A stretch of DNA of 64,000 nucleotides. Origin: Kalaharituber pfeilii. Lineage: Eukaryota; Ascomycota; Pezizomycetes; Pezizales; Pezizaceae. Location of the stretch: NCBI GenBank assembly GCA_015179045.1, contig WHUZ01000014.1, positions 1 through 64,000 on the forward strand, in the 5' to 3' direction. A program made the translations under genes and the position numbers. The notes beneath the pieces are model-generated. The model was not told the origin of the DNA. It did no database searches and was given only the letters and a program-made list of their open reading frames with translations. Shown piece by piece: positions 23,438 through 38,643 of the stretch; position 1 is the stretch's first letter, and each line of letters opens with the position of its first letter.

Positions 23438-26400
23438 GTTCAAGATATCCAGTTTTCCTTGCAAATATTACCTGTCAGAGAATTTAGGGTCCACCTTTGT
23501 ATATTTCTTTCTCCCTGATGACTCCGGGAAGCCATTCCTAAATTTTTAGAGGATGATGAGTCTGGCATAATCCCGAAATGCTTTTATCAAAGAAGGGTCA
23601 TATTTGGCACCACCAACGCGCGGAACGGCAAAAACACATAACAACGATTTATCGGAAAGAATTGAGTTTTCAGGTTTTTATTTTATTTTTATTTTTTTAT
23701 TTCTTATTTCCTTCGTCACCACAGATTAACGGCCATAATTTCCTTTAACTCTGTTTATATATTTATTTCCTAGTCTATATTAATTTCCTTTACTTATTTC
23801 CCATACTCTCCAAGAAGCGACCGAGACTGGAGCCATGCCTAGCGCAGCTGCAGCGGGAACGGCCCGAGAGTGAGGGACAAAAATCTCAGGCAGGGCGGAT
23901 GCTTGTTTTACGGCTGAGCACAGCATTTACATTATGCATCTTTGGTTTCTCTTGTATTCTATCATCTAAATTGGGTTTCGTTCATCGTTCTAGTTGTTCT
24001 TCGATGCTCTATCTGCTCTTTGGCGACTGGTTGGGTTTGGTAGGCGTGCTGTGTTTCTTTTCTGTTATTTTTATTTCTTTCATCCCCCATGTTTCATCTT
24101 TGATATCTCCTTTTAACCTTTCGCTCTATATTACCATAGTGTTATTTAGTATCTGTGCAGTGTGGCTTTTGTGCGATTTTGGGTTCTGCTCAAGTGTTTT
24201 ATATGCTTAGCTGGTTAGTTGGGAGGGTGCAAGATAATACGGTAGGGGATGTTGGGGGAATATTGGGGAACATGTAGAATTAAGACAGGATGTTCATACA
24301 CAATACTATACTATTCAGCCAGCCCACACAAGTGCATTATGCGATGCCGCCGGTTCCCCTTGGGTCTCCTGAGGCCCCCACGCACCCTGGCCTTCCCGTC
24401 CTGCTATTGTTACCCTGTCTGGCGTAGTGCATGTTTCCGCTTTGCCCCAGTGGGCCTAGTGTGGCATGCTTCCGTCGTAGCATATGAATGAAGCAGTTGC
24501 ATCTCCGAACCCGCCCTGCCACTCTTCCCATCAACTTTATATTAATCTAATCCCCAAACGACCGCTGCCCCAGCTGTGCCTCTTCATTGCAAATACCATG
24601 CAACCACGACCCCCCGAATCAACTCAAGGCCCGGTCTCCTCGATTAGTCATGCAGTTCGGCGTCGGATGTTACCTATTTTGTCCCTCCCTGGCCTTGGGT
24701 TGCCCGTGGGTACCGGTCGGTCGCCTCGTGCAACTACGGACTGCCGGGTGCATCTACATGCCCTGAGCTGTGTTCAACTTACATGCCATACTCAAGAGGT
24801 CTAGGGTTTTGTGAACTCCTCTGTCTATTCATATCCTAGCTCCACGATACTAGCTATTGACACTCAAACTACTCTCTCTCAGAAATAGAAAAAGTGGCAT
24901 GCCTAAGAGGGCGTTAGATTACAGCTGGCCGTTGAGCAGGGAGTTGCATGGAGGAGGCGTGGAGCGAGAAGGAAATACCTAAAGCAGGCCAGTAGGGAGT
25001 AGCTAACTAAGGAAAGACAATTAAGAGGACGTGACTACCTTTTTACCCCTTTGTGGTGGAGAAAACAAGATGTACCTTAGCGAGTTTCCGGCACTAGGTG
25101 ACTTAGAGCACTAGAGCAAGGCGAGTCCCGTTCCGTTTCTGTTGGCCCATGTCTTGTATGTACTCATTCTACAGCTGGCCGATGCCTAACACTTGTCTAT
25201 CGAGAGCGGCGCATGGCTTGACTGTGACGAACAACTCGAACCCCAGTGTTTACCGGGTCAGTTTAACCAGCTATTGAAAGCATCAACCAGCAGTATTTAT
25301 TCTCTGGAATCAGAACTGCAGGATCCGAAACCTCAAATGAGCAAGAACCATCCACAGCTTGCGTGCGGTTGCTGAGGACAGGCAAGAAAGGACCAGAGTA
25401 CCAAGAATTCAACTGAATGGATGAATCGCTACGAAAGGAGGAAGCCGTTATTCACACGCTCACATTCAATATTGGCAATACAGAATAGGTTTCCCTAGAT
25501 GTACACACTCGACAAAGGGGATATGACGAATGAGCAAGGTACGATATATGTTCATTATTGCCTAGTAGGAATGGCCGGCGTAACACCCAAGACCCTGAAT
25601 TCGTAAAAAGCGAATACAGTTCTATAGTATATCACCTTGACCTATAACCTATTTCTCATGTTTACGTTGAGAGAGAGGCTAATTTACCGTGGCGTATACG
25701 TAGTGGAGGGTATCAGGTTTGAAACTTCCTGGGTGGATCCTCTATTGTGACCAAGTTTCAAAGGGCGGGATAATCCAGCACAATATCATCGCAAAAAGAA
25801 CTCCTCAATTAAAACAAATGCAAAACAATCGTATCAATGCTGTAATAATTTAGAACCCGCGGAAGTTAGTTTCGAAATCTTTAGTTTTGCATGTTCCAGG
25901 TGGCCAACATGCTAATTGTTTGGTTGAGTTGCAATTGGACACATGCAGTGGCATTTGGCTTGAGCCAGATCGATCTCATGGCTTCTGAAATTCTTCATGG
26001 CGGTTTAGTTTCTTTTTTTTGCTTTCTTTTTTGTGGGACCATTTCTTTTTTGCCTTTAAAATTTCCGTACGAGTTTCCAGCGACATGGGAGTTAGCCACT
26101 CACCATAACCTGGGAAAAACTACCGACTTTGGTTGTATTCCTTTGGTGCCAAAAGGGGATAAGTTTCTCGAAAATTGGTATACACAGCCGGCAAAACGGC
26201 GACAGCATTGGGCCACTATGGCCACCGATCAGTATCTCCATGGAATAAGCCGTTTGCATACGCGGAATCAGATTAGAATCAGATTTTCTTGCAGCAATGA
26301 TAATCCCTTAACACACTTTACCTGTCCCTTCAAAACAAAACCATACCTGTTTTGACAGTATTTTACAGTTAGGCAATTAGATAGAATCAAGCTGTGCCCA

Positions 26401-27007
26401 GACGTACACCTTATTAATTCCATGATCCACGATTGGCGAACGACGATTACGATGTTGCTGACTGTTTCGCACATCAAATTGGAAACACCAAGAAACAACC
26501 CAATATCAATGGTCGATCCAATTAATGCTGAGAAAGCATGAGTCGTAGGTATGTATGTGCATGCCATAGGCCTATTACATATCGGTTAACTTTGCCAATG
26601 AAGGTGTCTTTAGATTGTGAGATCAGGATTATCTAGAGGTAATGTAAGTCTCGTTACTTGATATCGAAGCATGGAAAAGCAAGACACAAGAGTTAGTTAA
26701 ACAATCCTGCACCGTTCTCGACTTTTTGCAGCAGGGCATTCGCCATCACCTTGTCTTTCCGCACGGCCGGGCTGGCGAACTATGCAACACGAGAGGACTC
26801 TTCAGCCGGAAGCGTATCCAGATGGGTACTTGTATCCAGAGCTTTTCATAACTTTACAGCTTGCAGTATTGCTCACCGTACTGAACAATGGTATCATTTG
26901 TTTCATTTCCTCGGTCCCATCGCGAGAACATTGCTTTTTATTGGCATGCCTAGACACATTTGTTCTATTCGATTTACATTCTGCTTCTTTCTTTCTTTCT
27001 TTCTTTC

Positions 27008-27038
<31 letters not shown>

Positions 27039-28852
27039 TTTTTTAATTTTCTTTTCTTTGCTTAATTTGCTTTTTCAAAAGGTGGGGAATGTGGCAATGA
27101 TGTGTCTTGTTGTGTCTTAACTTGCTACTTTAAACGCTGCTGATGATTGGTGAGTCTCCAGCGCTGCCCGCACTATGGCAATATCGATCACAAGGAAGAA
27201 CTGCCTTGGATAACAAAAAGAAGGGATTAGCCATCTATCTTTATGCCCTACACTAACGACTACGGTATTAGGAAAGTACGTCTGACGCTTGCTTTCCTCT
27301 CGTATGGCTTATGTGTTGGTTAGCCACCAACGTATTTAGTGGCCAACTTGCAGCTCAATTCAATACAACTCGCAGAGAATTTATCATATACTTCAAAGGC
27401 AACGTTTTAGTTGGAAGTTGCTGTACGATCATGCAAGTAAAATTGAGAGGGAGGCTGGTTTGGCCACTGTCATAGCTACGGGTTAGAAAAGAAATAGATA
27501 AAGTACCTGTACCTTTGACTTTGAATAATATTAGCACATCGTCTAGATGGGATTGGTTATGGGACCGAACGTTTGCCTACATGCATGCAATATGGTTTAT
27601 CGACACTTGAGTTTACTTGCCTTAAACCGATCTGAGACTTGCCATTGGGTGAGCGGCCACTATCTAGTTTTCTAATTCGGGCATCCACTAATTCATTTTT
27701 GCTGGTCTGATGTTGTGTCCAATGGATAGAGCTGCTTCCCTTCACTGTGATGATTGTCTATCATGATGCATGCACTGCATGTCCCGGTCCAGTGTATGTA
27801 TGTATGATATCGATACAGTACAACATCCAAAGTACGCTGTACACTTACTCACATATCCATAATACTTCACAGATGCGGCGTGGCATAACGAATCATGGGT
27901 CAAGATTCAGTAGTTCCAAGCAGCATCTGCGCATGAGGCTAGATTAAGACGCAAGTAAGAGGAAGAACTTGTTGATTCGATGCTGTAGTGTAGTGGTAGT
28001 TGCAGCAAGTTCGCTGCAGGCAGGATTGAGATCCGGGTAGCCCATCTTGGACTAGGGTGATGGTGTGCGGCACGTGCATGCACGTTTGAAATGGGGGAAT
28101 GGAGAAGGGGGCAGAAAACTTGGTAAATGTGGGCGGCATGTGTGGCAAGCATGGAATGGGAGAAAAGCTGCGCAGATAGATGCACGTTGCAGATACTAAA
28201 CCTATTTACGTTGAATTCGAATATTTGGGTTTATGTATGCATGGTAATTTATTCGCTAGAAAATGGTGTTTTGAATTTAAGTTTTTAATACAAAACAGTT
28301 ACAGCGCTCGCGAGCCGCTATATACAATTGCGGGGGGAAATCATCGTTGGGTAAGTTCTCAATGGACCCCTCTTTTCTACAGCTATATATCTTTGCTTGT
28401 TCATCCATAAATACGCAAAGTACCATGAATGGGTTTTTGTGTATGTTCAAAGAGATGTATAAGAATTAGTAATTACTTTCATGGGCTTTGCTGCATTAAG
28501 TTTTGTCGCTGCACACGAGTTCGCGGAGGACCCGGCTCGTTCGGTCGGTACTTAGTGTGTGGGTATATGGGTACGGCACTAATCCGTACCGCCCCCAAAT
28601 CTCCAACCCTAGCGATCTCAGAACTAACCCCTTGGTGAAATAAGGCTACAAATGTCGCTTCCTGGTTACCTTCAGGCAAAATTATGTCGTTGATGGTCTT
28701 TCACGCGTTATGTAATAAGCTGGCCATGGGGTTTGTGATTTACCTAGCCTTAGGCAGTTGGGGGGACTAGGGTACTGTACTTAGCTATATCATAGGTCGA
28801 TCGTGGGGTGGCGTGGCGGTGCTGACGAAGCGACGCAAGGTGTGTTGAAGTA

Positions 28853-28931
28853 CTCGCTCGTTAAAAAAGTATTGGAACGGCTGACTAGCGCATAATTAGT
28901 CAGCCGTTCCAATACTTTCTGAATGAGAGAC
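28853..28931. mobile_element. 79-bp palindromic MITE, copy 2
   Basis: The element is an almost complete hairpin. A 22-bp arm beginning AAAGTATTGGAACGGC, a 9-bp loop (GCGCATAAT) and the perfect complementary arm form the core. The outer arms CTCGCTCGTT and (reverse complement of the right end) GTCTCTCATT are diverged. TA dinucleotides at 28851-28852 and 28932-28933 are the target duplication, as for Tc1/mariner-type insertions. No coding capacity. Confidence 0.9.
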
Positions 28932-29937
28932 TAGAGAGGTTTTGCAACATCTCCGTAGACTAAGTTTCCCCGTAATGCTGCGCCACACAGTTGCTGTGAC
29001 AACAGTGGCTTTGTTTACATGAAACTCAGAGAACTTTGCAAAAATCCCCGTAATTACCGGGGAAAACTGCACATCTTTGAGCAATTCCCACAACATTTTT
29101 TAATGAAGTCAGACTGCCTTCAAACTTTATGTAGGATTAATACCTATCATGAGAAACTACCCTACAAATCTCCGTCTTGATCGGCTTTCATTGACACCAG
29201 CAGTATTATTGTCCCCGTAACCTTTATTCGCACAATTGTTATGCGAGGCTCCCAGGGCATCCCCTTCAGCATTCTCCACCTCTCAAATAGGTACAGAAAG
29301 TCTAGAAGAAAGGGACACTGCAAGCTGAACCTGCTTCAGCAACTCTGAATCATTTTCTCTGCCAATTTCTTGTAGATAAGCCTCTGAGAGTGTAGAAATA
29401 CTTGGAAGAGAGTACCACAGGCTGCAACTGCTGCCCGTGCAGCTGTGAAATGCTGTAGGTGCATGTGCATGGTTAATGGCAGGTAGATTTGTTGCGGTAC
29501 TTGGTACAGGGATATTAACGGGGAGTGCTTGCCAAACCTCTCGTCTGCAGAGTTTCCCGCTAAGATGACTCAAACAAAAGGGCTTTTTGAAAGAGAGCAA
29601 ATGCACTAATGATTGCTAACAAGTTAACTCTAGACGGAAAAGTTAAAAAGGGTTTAATTCGATTAGGGGGAGGGGAATATGCAAAAGAATACAGATGTTT
29701 ATTTTCATTTGTGTATCGAACTGATGGACATAGCGGTACATATATGTATGGCAGTTCAGCCGCCCAGGGCGAAGAAAACAAGGTAGGTACGAAGTAAACT
29801 TATCCGTTAGCGGTAAGACTAGATACAATATATACCTATTGTGATAGCGAGCTTCATATTAGGTAGCTTCATATTAGGTAAGTGGCATGCCTACTCGTAC
29901 CGTCATATTGCATATACATGCACGCATGCATGTGTGA

Positions 29938-29970
<33 letters not shown>
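29938..29970. repeat. (ATG)n microsatellite
   Basis: Eleven uninterrupted ATG/GAT trinucleotides; no gene context. Confidence 0.95.
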
Positions 29971-30699
29971 GGTTGCGATCAAGAGAATTGTTAATGTCAG
30001 TTTATCAATGGAAAATGCCGAATCACCAAACGGCTTGTAACCACCACAGGACACTGCGGCAGCAGTGTGCAGCCGGAGCGCCTGGGGGATGAACCTGGTC
30101 GAATAAGATGGTATTCCAGCCTTAAGTCCAAATCTGGGGAAATTCCGAAAAATACTTATGAAGAAGCAAGCAAGGGAAGCTGTAATCGGTATCTGGAGCA
30201 TGCTTATCGTTGAGGTTTATGAACCACGGGAAAAGAGCTATTAATAAGCTATCGCTACCTGGGTCGTGGGCCGCTAGTTGATTTGATCATCAGGTAGGTA
30301 TGTATATCCATTCATCCATTCGCAGTATTCATGATCACTTGGCTGTTTGATATTGCTTACCGGCCGGGCGCCGGGCCTTCTACTGTTGAAGGATATAATC
30401 CATTCATTAATGCTGTTGATATACAGAAGATCTAATGTTCTCTCTATACTCAGCACTTTTATAGGATGGAGGCGGGACGCTAGGGTTGATCCTCGACCTC
30501 GACGACAGCTACCGAGTGATAATATGTGCTCATCGCGAACTGTATTGTTCGCGAAAACCTTCCATTTTTTCTATTTGCAAGTGACATGGGCGCCTTCTCA
30601 CGCTGTCAGATCCATACTGCATACAAGTCTAGTCTCGCTGCCCAGTCAGATAGAAGTTATATGCGTTATCTTAAAGAAATTAAGCTCCCGAACCCCGCG

Positions 30700-30740
<41 letters not shown>
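30700..30740. repeat. (AC)n microsatellite
   Basis: About twenty uninterrupted AC dinucleotides; no gene context. Confidence 0.95.
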
Positions 30741-30742
<2 letters not shown>

Positions 30743-33700
30743 CTAAGTAACGTCTAAGAGGGAGTCTAATGTATGTACGTGGACGTGTCATGTCACGCGC
30801 CGTGTGTGCGGGCCGTGGGGGAACTTGACTTAGGCGCCCGCCATGCAGTAACATGCGTTGACTTAGGTGCGGCCGGCCGGCCGGGAAGCAGATGTGGCTA
30901 AGGCAAATGCGATATTACTCCCGGAATCCACGACGACGTCGACGTCGCTCGACGTGGACTTGCACGAGAGGGTGGGAGTTGGAGGAGGGAGCAGTTAGGG
31001 AAACTGGAAAAGCACAATTTACATTTCTGCAAAGCTGTTACAAAGAAAACAAATCTAAGGAAATAAAAAAGAAAAGGCCTGGACTAATTGGACAATATTC
31101 GGTGTATGTTGGCATACTATAAGGTTGTCAATATATATCAAGCTCTCAACTTGTATCTACAGTACGTAAGCTGCTAATCCCGTTCTCCTCTCCCCCCCTA
31201 CTCGGCAGTACATCAACTTGTTCCATGTATCATATGCAAAGGTAAGGTTCAGGTGGCTGGGGACTATACTGGGAGGGGGGGAGAGGGGGGGGTGCATCAT
31301 TAACATGTATACGCTAAGCCACGACGGTCACGAACAACACGAGCGAACGATAGTTCGAAATAATAATGGCCTGATCATGACGAACGGCAAGTACAATACA
31401 GCAAAGCGAAAGAAGCTCTTTGAACCTGCCGTCCCGCCGCTCGAACTTGGTTCAAATACTTCCGGGCAGCTATAAGCGTGTTGCGATTGGGATGCAGAGA
31501 ATGAAGAGCAAGCACACCCGTTTAGGTGGCCATGCCGGGCCAGACTCACTTACGCCCAGCCTGGCCTTGCCTGGCCTGGGTGGTTAGAACATCGACTCGG
31601 TGAGCTTTGCACCCTGCTTTATGCGTGAAGTGTGTGAAGTGTTAGTTCACCAACTATAGATGATCATGATCCACAAAACTAAGATCAGCGAAAGCTGTTG
31701 TGGAAAATGATTAAATGGACGGAGATGGGGCGTACGTGCAATGCAAGTCCATGAAGGGGAGCCAAGCTTAATGGATCAAATTGTTTACGGGTGAATTCCA
31801 CCGGTCCAAATATCATATCATCATATTACATCCCGCATGTGTGGCTACTTTCTCTCATGACCATCTCCACTCAATTGCAGGTCATGCTCCTGATTATCAA
31901 ACCAGTATCTATAAAATCGGGTAGGACATTCAACTTGCTACGTTCATTGTATACGCCGCGCACTTCTGCCCATCGGCCATTGGCCACTATGGTATAACCG
32001 GCCCGGCCTATCCCACGAACTTGGAGGCCGCTCCGGTCCAATCGATCGTCGGCGGTACACCTCGTGACTGGATCTGTAGCCGAGTTTCCCGCTTGCCGCG
32101 CCTGCCATCACATCCGCCGTGTGCTATCGGAATGCTCACACTGGCAGAGCCGCTGGCTCAGCACTGTGTGCCGCGGCACAGCCACAGAGTGAAGGCAATT
32201 TGAAAGACGTGCACGGCCGCGGCAGAAGTGCACAGGACGGGCACAGGCACGGTTAACTCGTGTGGGGCAAAAAGTCAATGATTGACTCCCGGCCAGGGTG
32301 GTGACCCTGATATATAGGGCATAGCCTGGCGGACCTGGTGCCAAACACCAAGTAGTCCCACCGGAGCCAGCACGCAACGCTGCTGACCAACGTTTTTGGT
32401 GCCATAGGTAGTAACACTCCCACTCCTGCTCTCTAATGTTGCCCACGTAGTGAGGTCCCACCATGTTGCCGAGCGAGCAAGCCAGATGTGAATACGGCGA
32501 ACGGGCCTCCAAGCCGCCAGAGCAAAGCTAGTCTGGTTGCTGGCTAGGGCAAAGTCACGAGCTCAGTCTTGGTCGGCATGATCCCCGATCTCATCACGAG
32601 CAATAGCCCAGAAGCGCATCCCGGAAAATTAGCCGGGCACAGGATCATCGGATGCGGTCCGCGTGCCTCCTAGCACGGCCTAATGCAAATGTACAAGGTA
32701 TCAGGCAAAAAGAGAAACAAACCTTCTCTTCCCTCCCGTGCCGCGCGCTCGTGCAAAATCGGCGTGGGGTGCAGAATTGGGGTGCGCAAGTCTTTGACCA
32801 TCCCCTCCCCCAAGCGGGATAGCATGGGGATAGCAACTGAACAACCTAGCCAGCAGCAGAGTTGCAAAATGCCAGAGGGGTTAAGTGCGAGGTTCTCAAG
32901 ATAAAGTGAGTACGCCAAGAAAAATCGCCTCCAGAAAAGGTTGTAACATTCTAGTAATACCAAATGATACCGGGAGCTTTGACATCTGTTAATTTATGTG
33001 TATCGTCTGATACTCTTTACTTACTTGGACTTTTACCTTTATGCAGGATGGCGGGCCGCCCCGATATCGATATCGACGGAAGGGGTGCACGGGTACATCA
33101 AGCAAGCAAGTATGAGTACATCGCCTCGGGTAGTCGGTCGTTCGGCCGACGATACAGCCGAATTATGGAGACATTTGTGTGAAAGTTTGAGCAGCTTAAA
33201 CAAGCACCCAACAAAAAAACATCAGAAAAGAAATAGCAAATAATTCCTCCCAACGAAGCATAGTCACCTAGAAAGGTTACACCTTTCCTTTTTTTTGATG
33301 TACAAGACAGCTCTAACTCAAACCAATATTATTGTGGCCCAATAGATCGGCTTCACCGGTGCATTTGCTCGGGATAAACTACCCAACTTAATACTCTCCG
33401 TTTCCAGGGAAACCTACCACAGCCACACCCTCGATCGAAGCCCGGGTAAATACAGAAAAACCTGCAAAGAGTAAAGGATGAGACGAACAACTTTTCTGTC
33501 CAGGATTATAATAGAGCGAGCATGTGGGACGTGTATTGGTAGGGATATAATTATTGCTTTTCAAATTAATTTAATGAATCTTTAATATATGGATATATGC
33601 CATTTTTCTTCTCGAAGGCTCCTGCAAAGGGCAATTCGGAGAAATTCGGCGCACAATTCGTAGAGCACAGCCGTGGATACACTTTCATTCAGTACATTTG

Positions 33701-36700
33701 AATGAAACGGGCCAGGAAGAGCGAGGTTGTGAACGTGATTCCATCCATTCACTATCTATTGTGTTACCCTCTGGCCCTCCCCCACCGCCCTGCCCTCCAA
33801 TTGTACTGTACATTATCAAATTCTACACTATCTCACCTTTGGTCGCAAGTTCCTTCAAAACAAATCTAAACTAACCCTCCAGCGCATATACATTCTAGCA
33901 TTCGGAGGAAGGTACTTCTCAGTGTAGCACCGTATTGTACTCCACCCAGCTGGGCCCTCAGCATTGTGCAATTTCTGTGCTATGTTCATATAGAGTGCAT
34001 TTATCCCACTCTCTTGGTTAAGCTTTAATTCTCCTTCGCGCTGGCATGAGACTACGTGCTTGCATAGCACAGCACAACACAACAGCATGCACATGTAAGC
34101 TGCGAACTGCGAGCTGCAAACTGCACCATGCTGCAGTGCACGGTCTAGCTGGAGTAGAATACTCTATCGGGAGTAAAATAGTACGTACCAGCTGTACCAA
34201 CTGCCGAGTAGAGTAAATATTTGCTATACATCCGTAGCCATACGACTAAGGGACTATGTATGTCGACATAGAATAAAATCAAGCTATCTTGTATTCGTGA
34301 CCAAAGCAAGGCAAGGTAAGTACTTGATTACATCGTTGATTCTGCATCATATTATTATCGATCAGTTTACAAGTACTACGACGTCCCGCTCGCTAGCAAT
34401 GCATCAAATAGACTAGTAGTGCATGATGTTCTATTAAATTCCGTTCTGGAGTTTAACTGTTTGGTTGGCTGAAATCGTCCATAAGTAGGATAGCTAAAGG
34501 GCATGCACAGTCAAATCGTGAACCGAACCAACGTGTCCCAACCTGCAAACGCAGCTCAATTGCAAAATCACCCAACGCACCATCCAGCGCGCAGATCCAC
34601 CCAACGTCAGCGCTGACCCTTCTGAAACGCATGCACGCGTAAAATAACTGTATGATATTGTGTGTACGTGCATGCGTGTGTGTATGTGTGTGTGTGAATT
34701 ACACACCCTCCTACCAGCCGGCAGATTCCCAAATCCCACGTTTCTCCCTGTAAGTTCTAGGATTGGTGGGGTACAGGATTGGAAAATTCGTCCAGGGCCC
34801 AGTAATGGGAATGCTGGCGATGAACGCCTAATCTTGATCGCAACCAGAGATCAAACATGCCCATCATGTCCATCGGCCCAATCAAACGAGTGTAACGCCA
34901 AAAAAAAAAAAGAGAAAAACATTCCGACAGGTTTGTTTCCCTCTGCCTCTGTACCTCCACCAGCCCACTCTGTAAGACCGATACGTAGTGATAACGCAAA
35001 CCTAACGTTTCTATGGTTATATGCAACTGTAAGTTGCATAGAAGCATGTACTCTACGTTCGAAATCAAGGACCTGTTGACTCAAGATTCGTTGTAGCCTT
35101 ATTTTCTTAGTACAGTCCATGCAAGTCGATGAAGGAACATTTCACAACACGCAGCTGTCACCTTGCTTGACTTGCCTAGCCTGAGGTTAACTTGGTCCCG
35201 TTCGATCCTCCTTCTCCTTCCTCTTTCATCGCGCTCCTCCATGGCCATCCGGCCGCCAACAACATAACACCGTAAGTAATATGCAACTAGGATGGAGCAA
35301 AACACCGTGTCATACCATATCATCCTCAAGATGGGCCGACATGTTTTCTCCTCCTTTGGCCGCTGCAGAGTGTATAGCTAGACAGCACTATTTGCACTCC
35401 TCTGAGGTTACCACTTTGCTCCCTGTTCCCCCAAAACTCCCAACGATATAATGCCATCATGTTATGGTCCTGTTATAAGTTTGCCAGGATCCAACTGCTG
35501 TCTCATACTAGGTATCTCGCATCTTGAAAACCAGTCCATATATTAGAGCAGCGAATATCAGTTTAGACCCTTTGCCAGGTACATGTGTCACCTTTGACTT
35601 CCCACTAGGGAAAGCCAAAGAAACGGCACCATCGTACACATCCCATAAACCAACCACCCGGGCCATGCACTTCGCATCAATTCCGCCTCACGCAGCCCCC
35701 CTAGAGAGTAATCTTAAGTGTTTTTGTGAGATGCCCAGGCAGGCGGAAGCTTCCCTTCCCTGGTCCACGGGTCCCTGGTAGAAATCCAAAGAGAAAGAAC
35801 AGAGAGTGAAAGAAGAGGAACAGGAAAAGAAAAGAAAACAAGAGAAAAAATCACTAAAACTAAAACCTGATAATTGTTAGTTTAGTTTTCGAAGAAATAT
35901 CAGATATTTGCAATTCCACAGCTGTTGGCGGATGTGATGAGATGGGTTTTGTTGTGTAAGAACATTACAACTGACCAATCAGCTCACCAGAAGCATAAAC
36001 ACCGGTAGACAAACTCAACAGGATCTGCAAAACATCACTGATAAGGAATAGAGCTCAAACTAGAGCACTCACACACGGAAGAAAAAAGCAAGTCAAGAAG
36101 CAATTAGTCGGACGGCCGGGCACCAAACGAACATCTAGAACTTACTTTTGGACAAAGGCATGCGATATGTGAGACTATCCTGGACTAGCGTCCTTATGTT
36201 GGGATAACTACTCGTCTCGTTACATGCTTTTGACCAATGATAAAATTCGCTATGTTTCGTTTCGTTCATGTGTTGGGTATTTTTGCAAGGGTTGGGACCG
36301 GAACGCTAAGACTTGTATTAGTGTGGGATGGATTTGGTGGAAAAATGCAACTTTAGTGGGGTGAAATGAATCAGAATCTTTATTATTCTTGTGAGTGAGG
36401 AGCAAGACCCCACCACAAGGAATGAAGTGGGATAATGATCTTTCATAACTTTCAAACACAAGGAAACAATACTGACTTATTTCATCTCTTTCACTGATCC
36501 GTTTTGTTTGCTTTTGATTTATGGTGTACACCCTTTCACCGCCCCTTATGTAACGAGTACATATTATGGCCAACTTTACTGCCCACTGCGGAGCCATTAC
36601 AATACCCGATTAATCAACAGGGAGTTAAATGTAAGGGGCTTATATTCGGGGGCGCATGCCATAATTTCGAATGTAACGTGTTAAAGGCCAAATTAAGGAA

Positions 36701-38643
36701 TATCATCATAATGACTTTAGTATTTAATCCTTTGCTCGCCGTCAATAAAATTCTCAAGCAAGAGCAGGGGTAAATTACCCGAACAAGAAACGTGGTACGT
36801 TTTTTTTGTAGATGCAGAATCCTCCATGGGGACTATTTTCAACTTCAGTTATAGCACTCCATTAGGAAGGATCAAACACCGCCTAGAGTTTATCCTTAAA
36901 GCAGAATCTATTGACACAATATTCTCATGAAGACTGTGGTTTTTTCTGTTTGCGAGGTGAATCTCCGAGGGACCCATCAATCTAAACTGGGATTATATAC
37001 TGCGATAGCGTAACTATTTCGGGTTAGCAGTGTCCGAACATTAAACTATTCAGGTACTGTCTCGTCCGCCGTCGAGAATGTTTCTTCGGCTTCTATTGAG
37101 CCACAATGGCAAACGCCGCGGTTTTCAGAGCGGGAAGGCTTGCTCATAGAACTTCCCACATCTCGATTGATCATTTGTTTTTGCTTATATGCTTGGGTTA
37201 AGATCGACATGCGCCGAGTATCCTCTAACAAATCGTGCATATTCCTTTTTTTGTATTTTTTTCATCTTGACCCCCAATGAAGGAGCTTCGAATGAACCTA
37301 CGGTTTGAAACCTACTAGTAGAGTACAACTTATGGCTTTCTTAGTTAGCTCCTTACAGCTTCATTAAACTACCATTTCGAGAAATTGAAATGTAAGCAAC
37401 GTGCAATATCCATTGAAAGATTAGCGCAACACCATCAATTTGCGGCTTGGTTTTACAGTAATCAGATCTAAGGTCCAAGTTAATGAAAAGTGGGACCGAT
37501 AGGGTCGCATGGCCAATCTGTGCCCCATTCACCTGCTCCCTGGTTCTGGCACCTCCCGGGTCCCTGTTTCTGAGTGAAGGCCGACGTTCCTGGCCCTGCT
37601 AGGATAAGTTTCTGCGACAGTTAGCACGAACTTATGCTTAAAGGGAGGGATGGCCAAGGGAATATTCGCAGCACTCGACTTCTGGGATTAAGCTAACAGG
37701 CCTGGCCCATGTTCAAAAGTACCTTCGCCAAACCCTGGGTCGGTAGAATGTACTATGGTGCAGGGTTCATCCCAACACTCACCCCATGTGATATATTTGC
37801 TTTTTTGTTGTTCTGGTCTGCTAGTTTGCTCCTCACAGTGCATCTGCTGTCTTTCTGTCTCATCATTGAACGGTGCTTTTTCTTTTGCTGTCTATTGTTT
37901 AATGCCCGCACGTGCCAACCTTCCACTGCAAAGCAGGCAAAGTTTATTATTTTCTACTGTGCTTTAGTCTCGGGATCGCTTGGACGTGATAACTTTGACA
38001 TGAGGAGGTCAGATGTTTGGCCCTCTGCAGAGGGGGTCTACTCCGCTCTGTAGACGATATAGCAAGGATTTGCATCTGGATAATTTCAGCGAGGGTTAGG
38101 TTTCCGTTCGAAGCTAGAGCAGTACGTGGCTGTGACCCTCATCTTTATGTATTCTTGACATGGTTTACGTTTTTGCGGGTCGTCCCGTTCCCGTGAGCTC
38201 TGCGCTGAGTTGCTTGTGGCGTGGCCGCCCCGTAGTTGTTCAAGCTTTGCACAGAGCTGAACGACAAAAATATGCTGAAAAACTCAAACGTCGGAAAAGG
38301 TTTCATTCAATTTTTACCATTTCAGCAAAACCATGTACTCATTTATTCGATAGAGGCTCATGAGCTGCAAAAATGTTCTCCTTTCGTTTCGTAGACATCA
38401 TGTTCGTGTTTATAGAAGTTGCTTCACTCGATATCAAGCAGTGAGAAGATAGTGTAGCGAAGTTAGAGGAGGAAGAGTGCAAATACTCACAAGCTGGGAT
38501 ATAGCCAGCGTCCTAGTGAATGATGGTGCGATGATGCTCTACTCAGGTTGGCTGGCAATCCTTGAGGCCCAACCTCCACTGCATCTGAGTCTCTGATTCC
38601 AATTCCTTGTTGATCGCAGTGCCATCAAAGTGGATATCAGATC

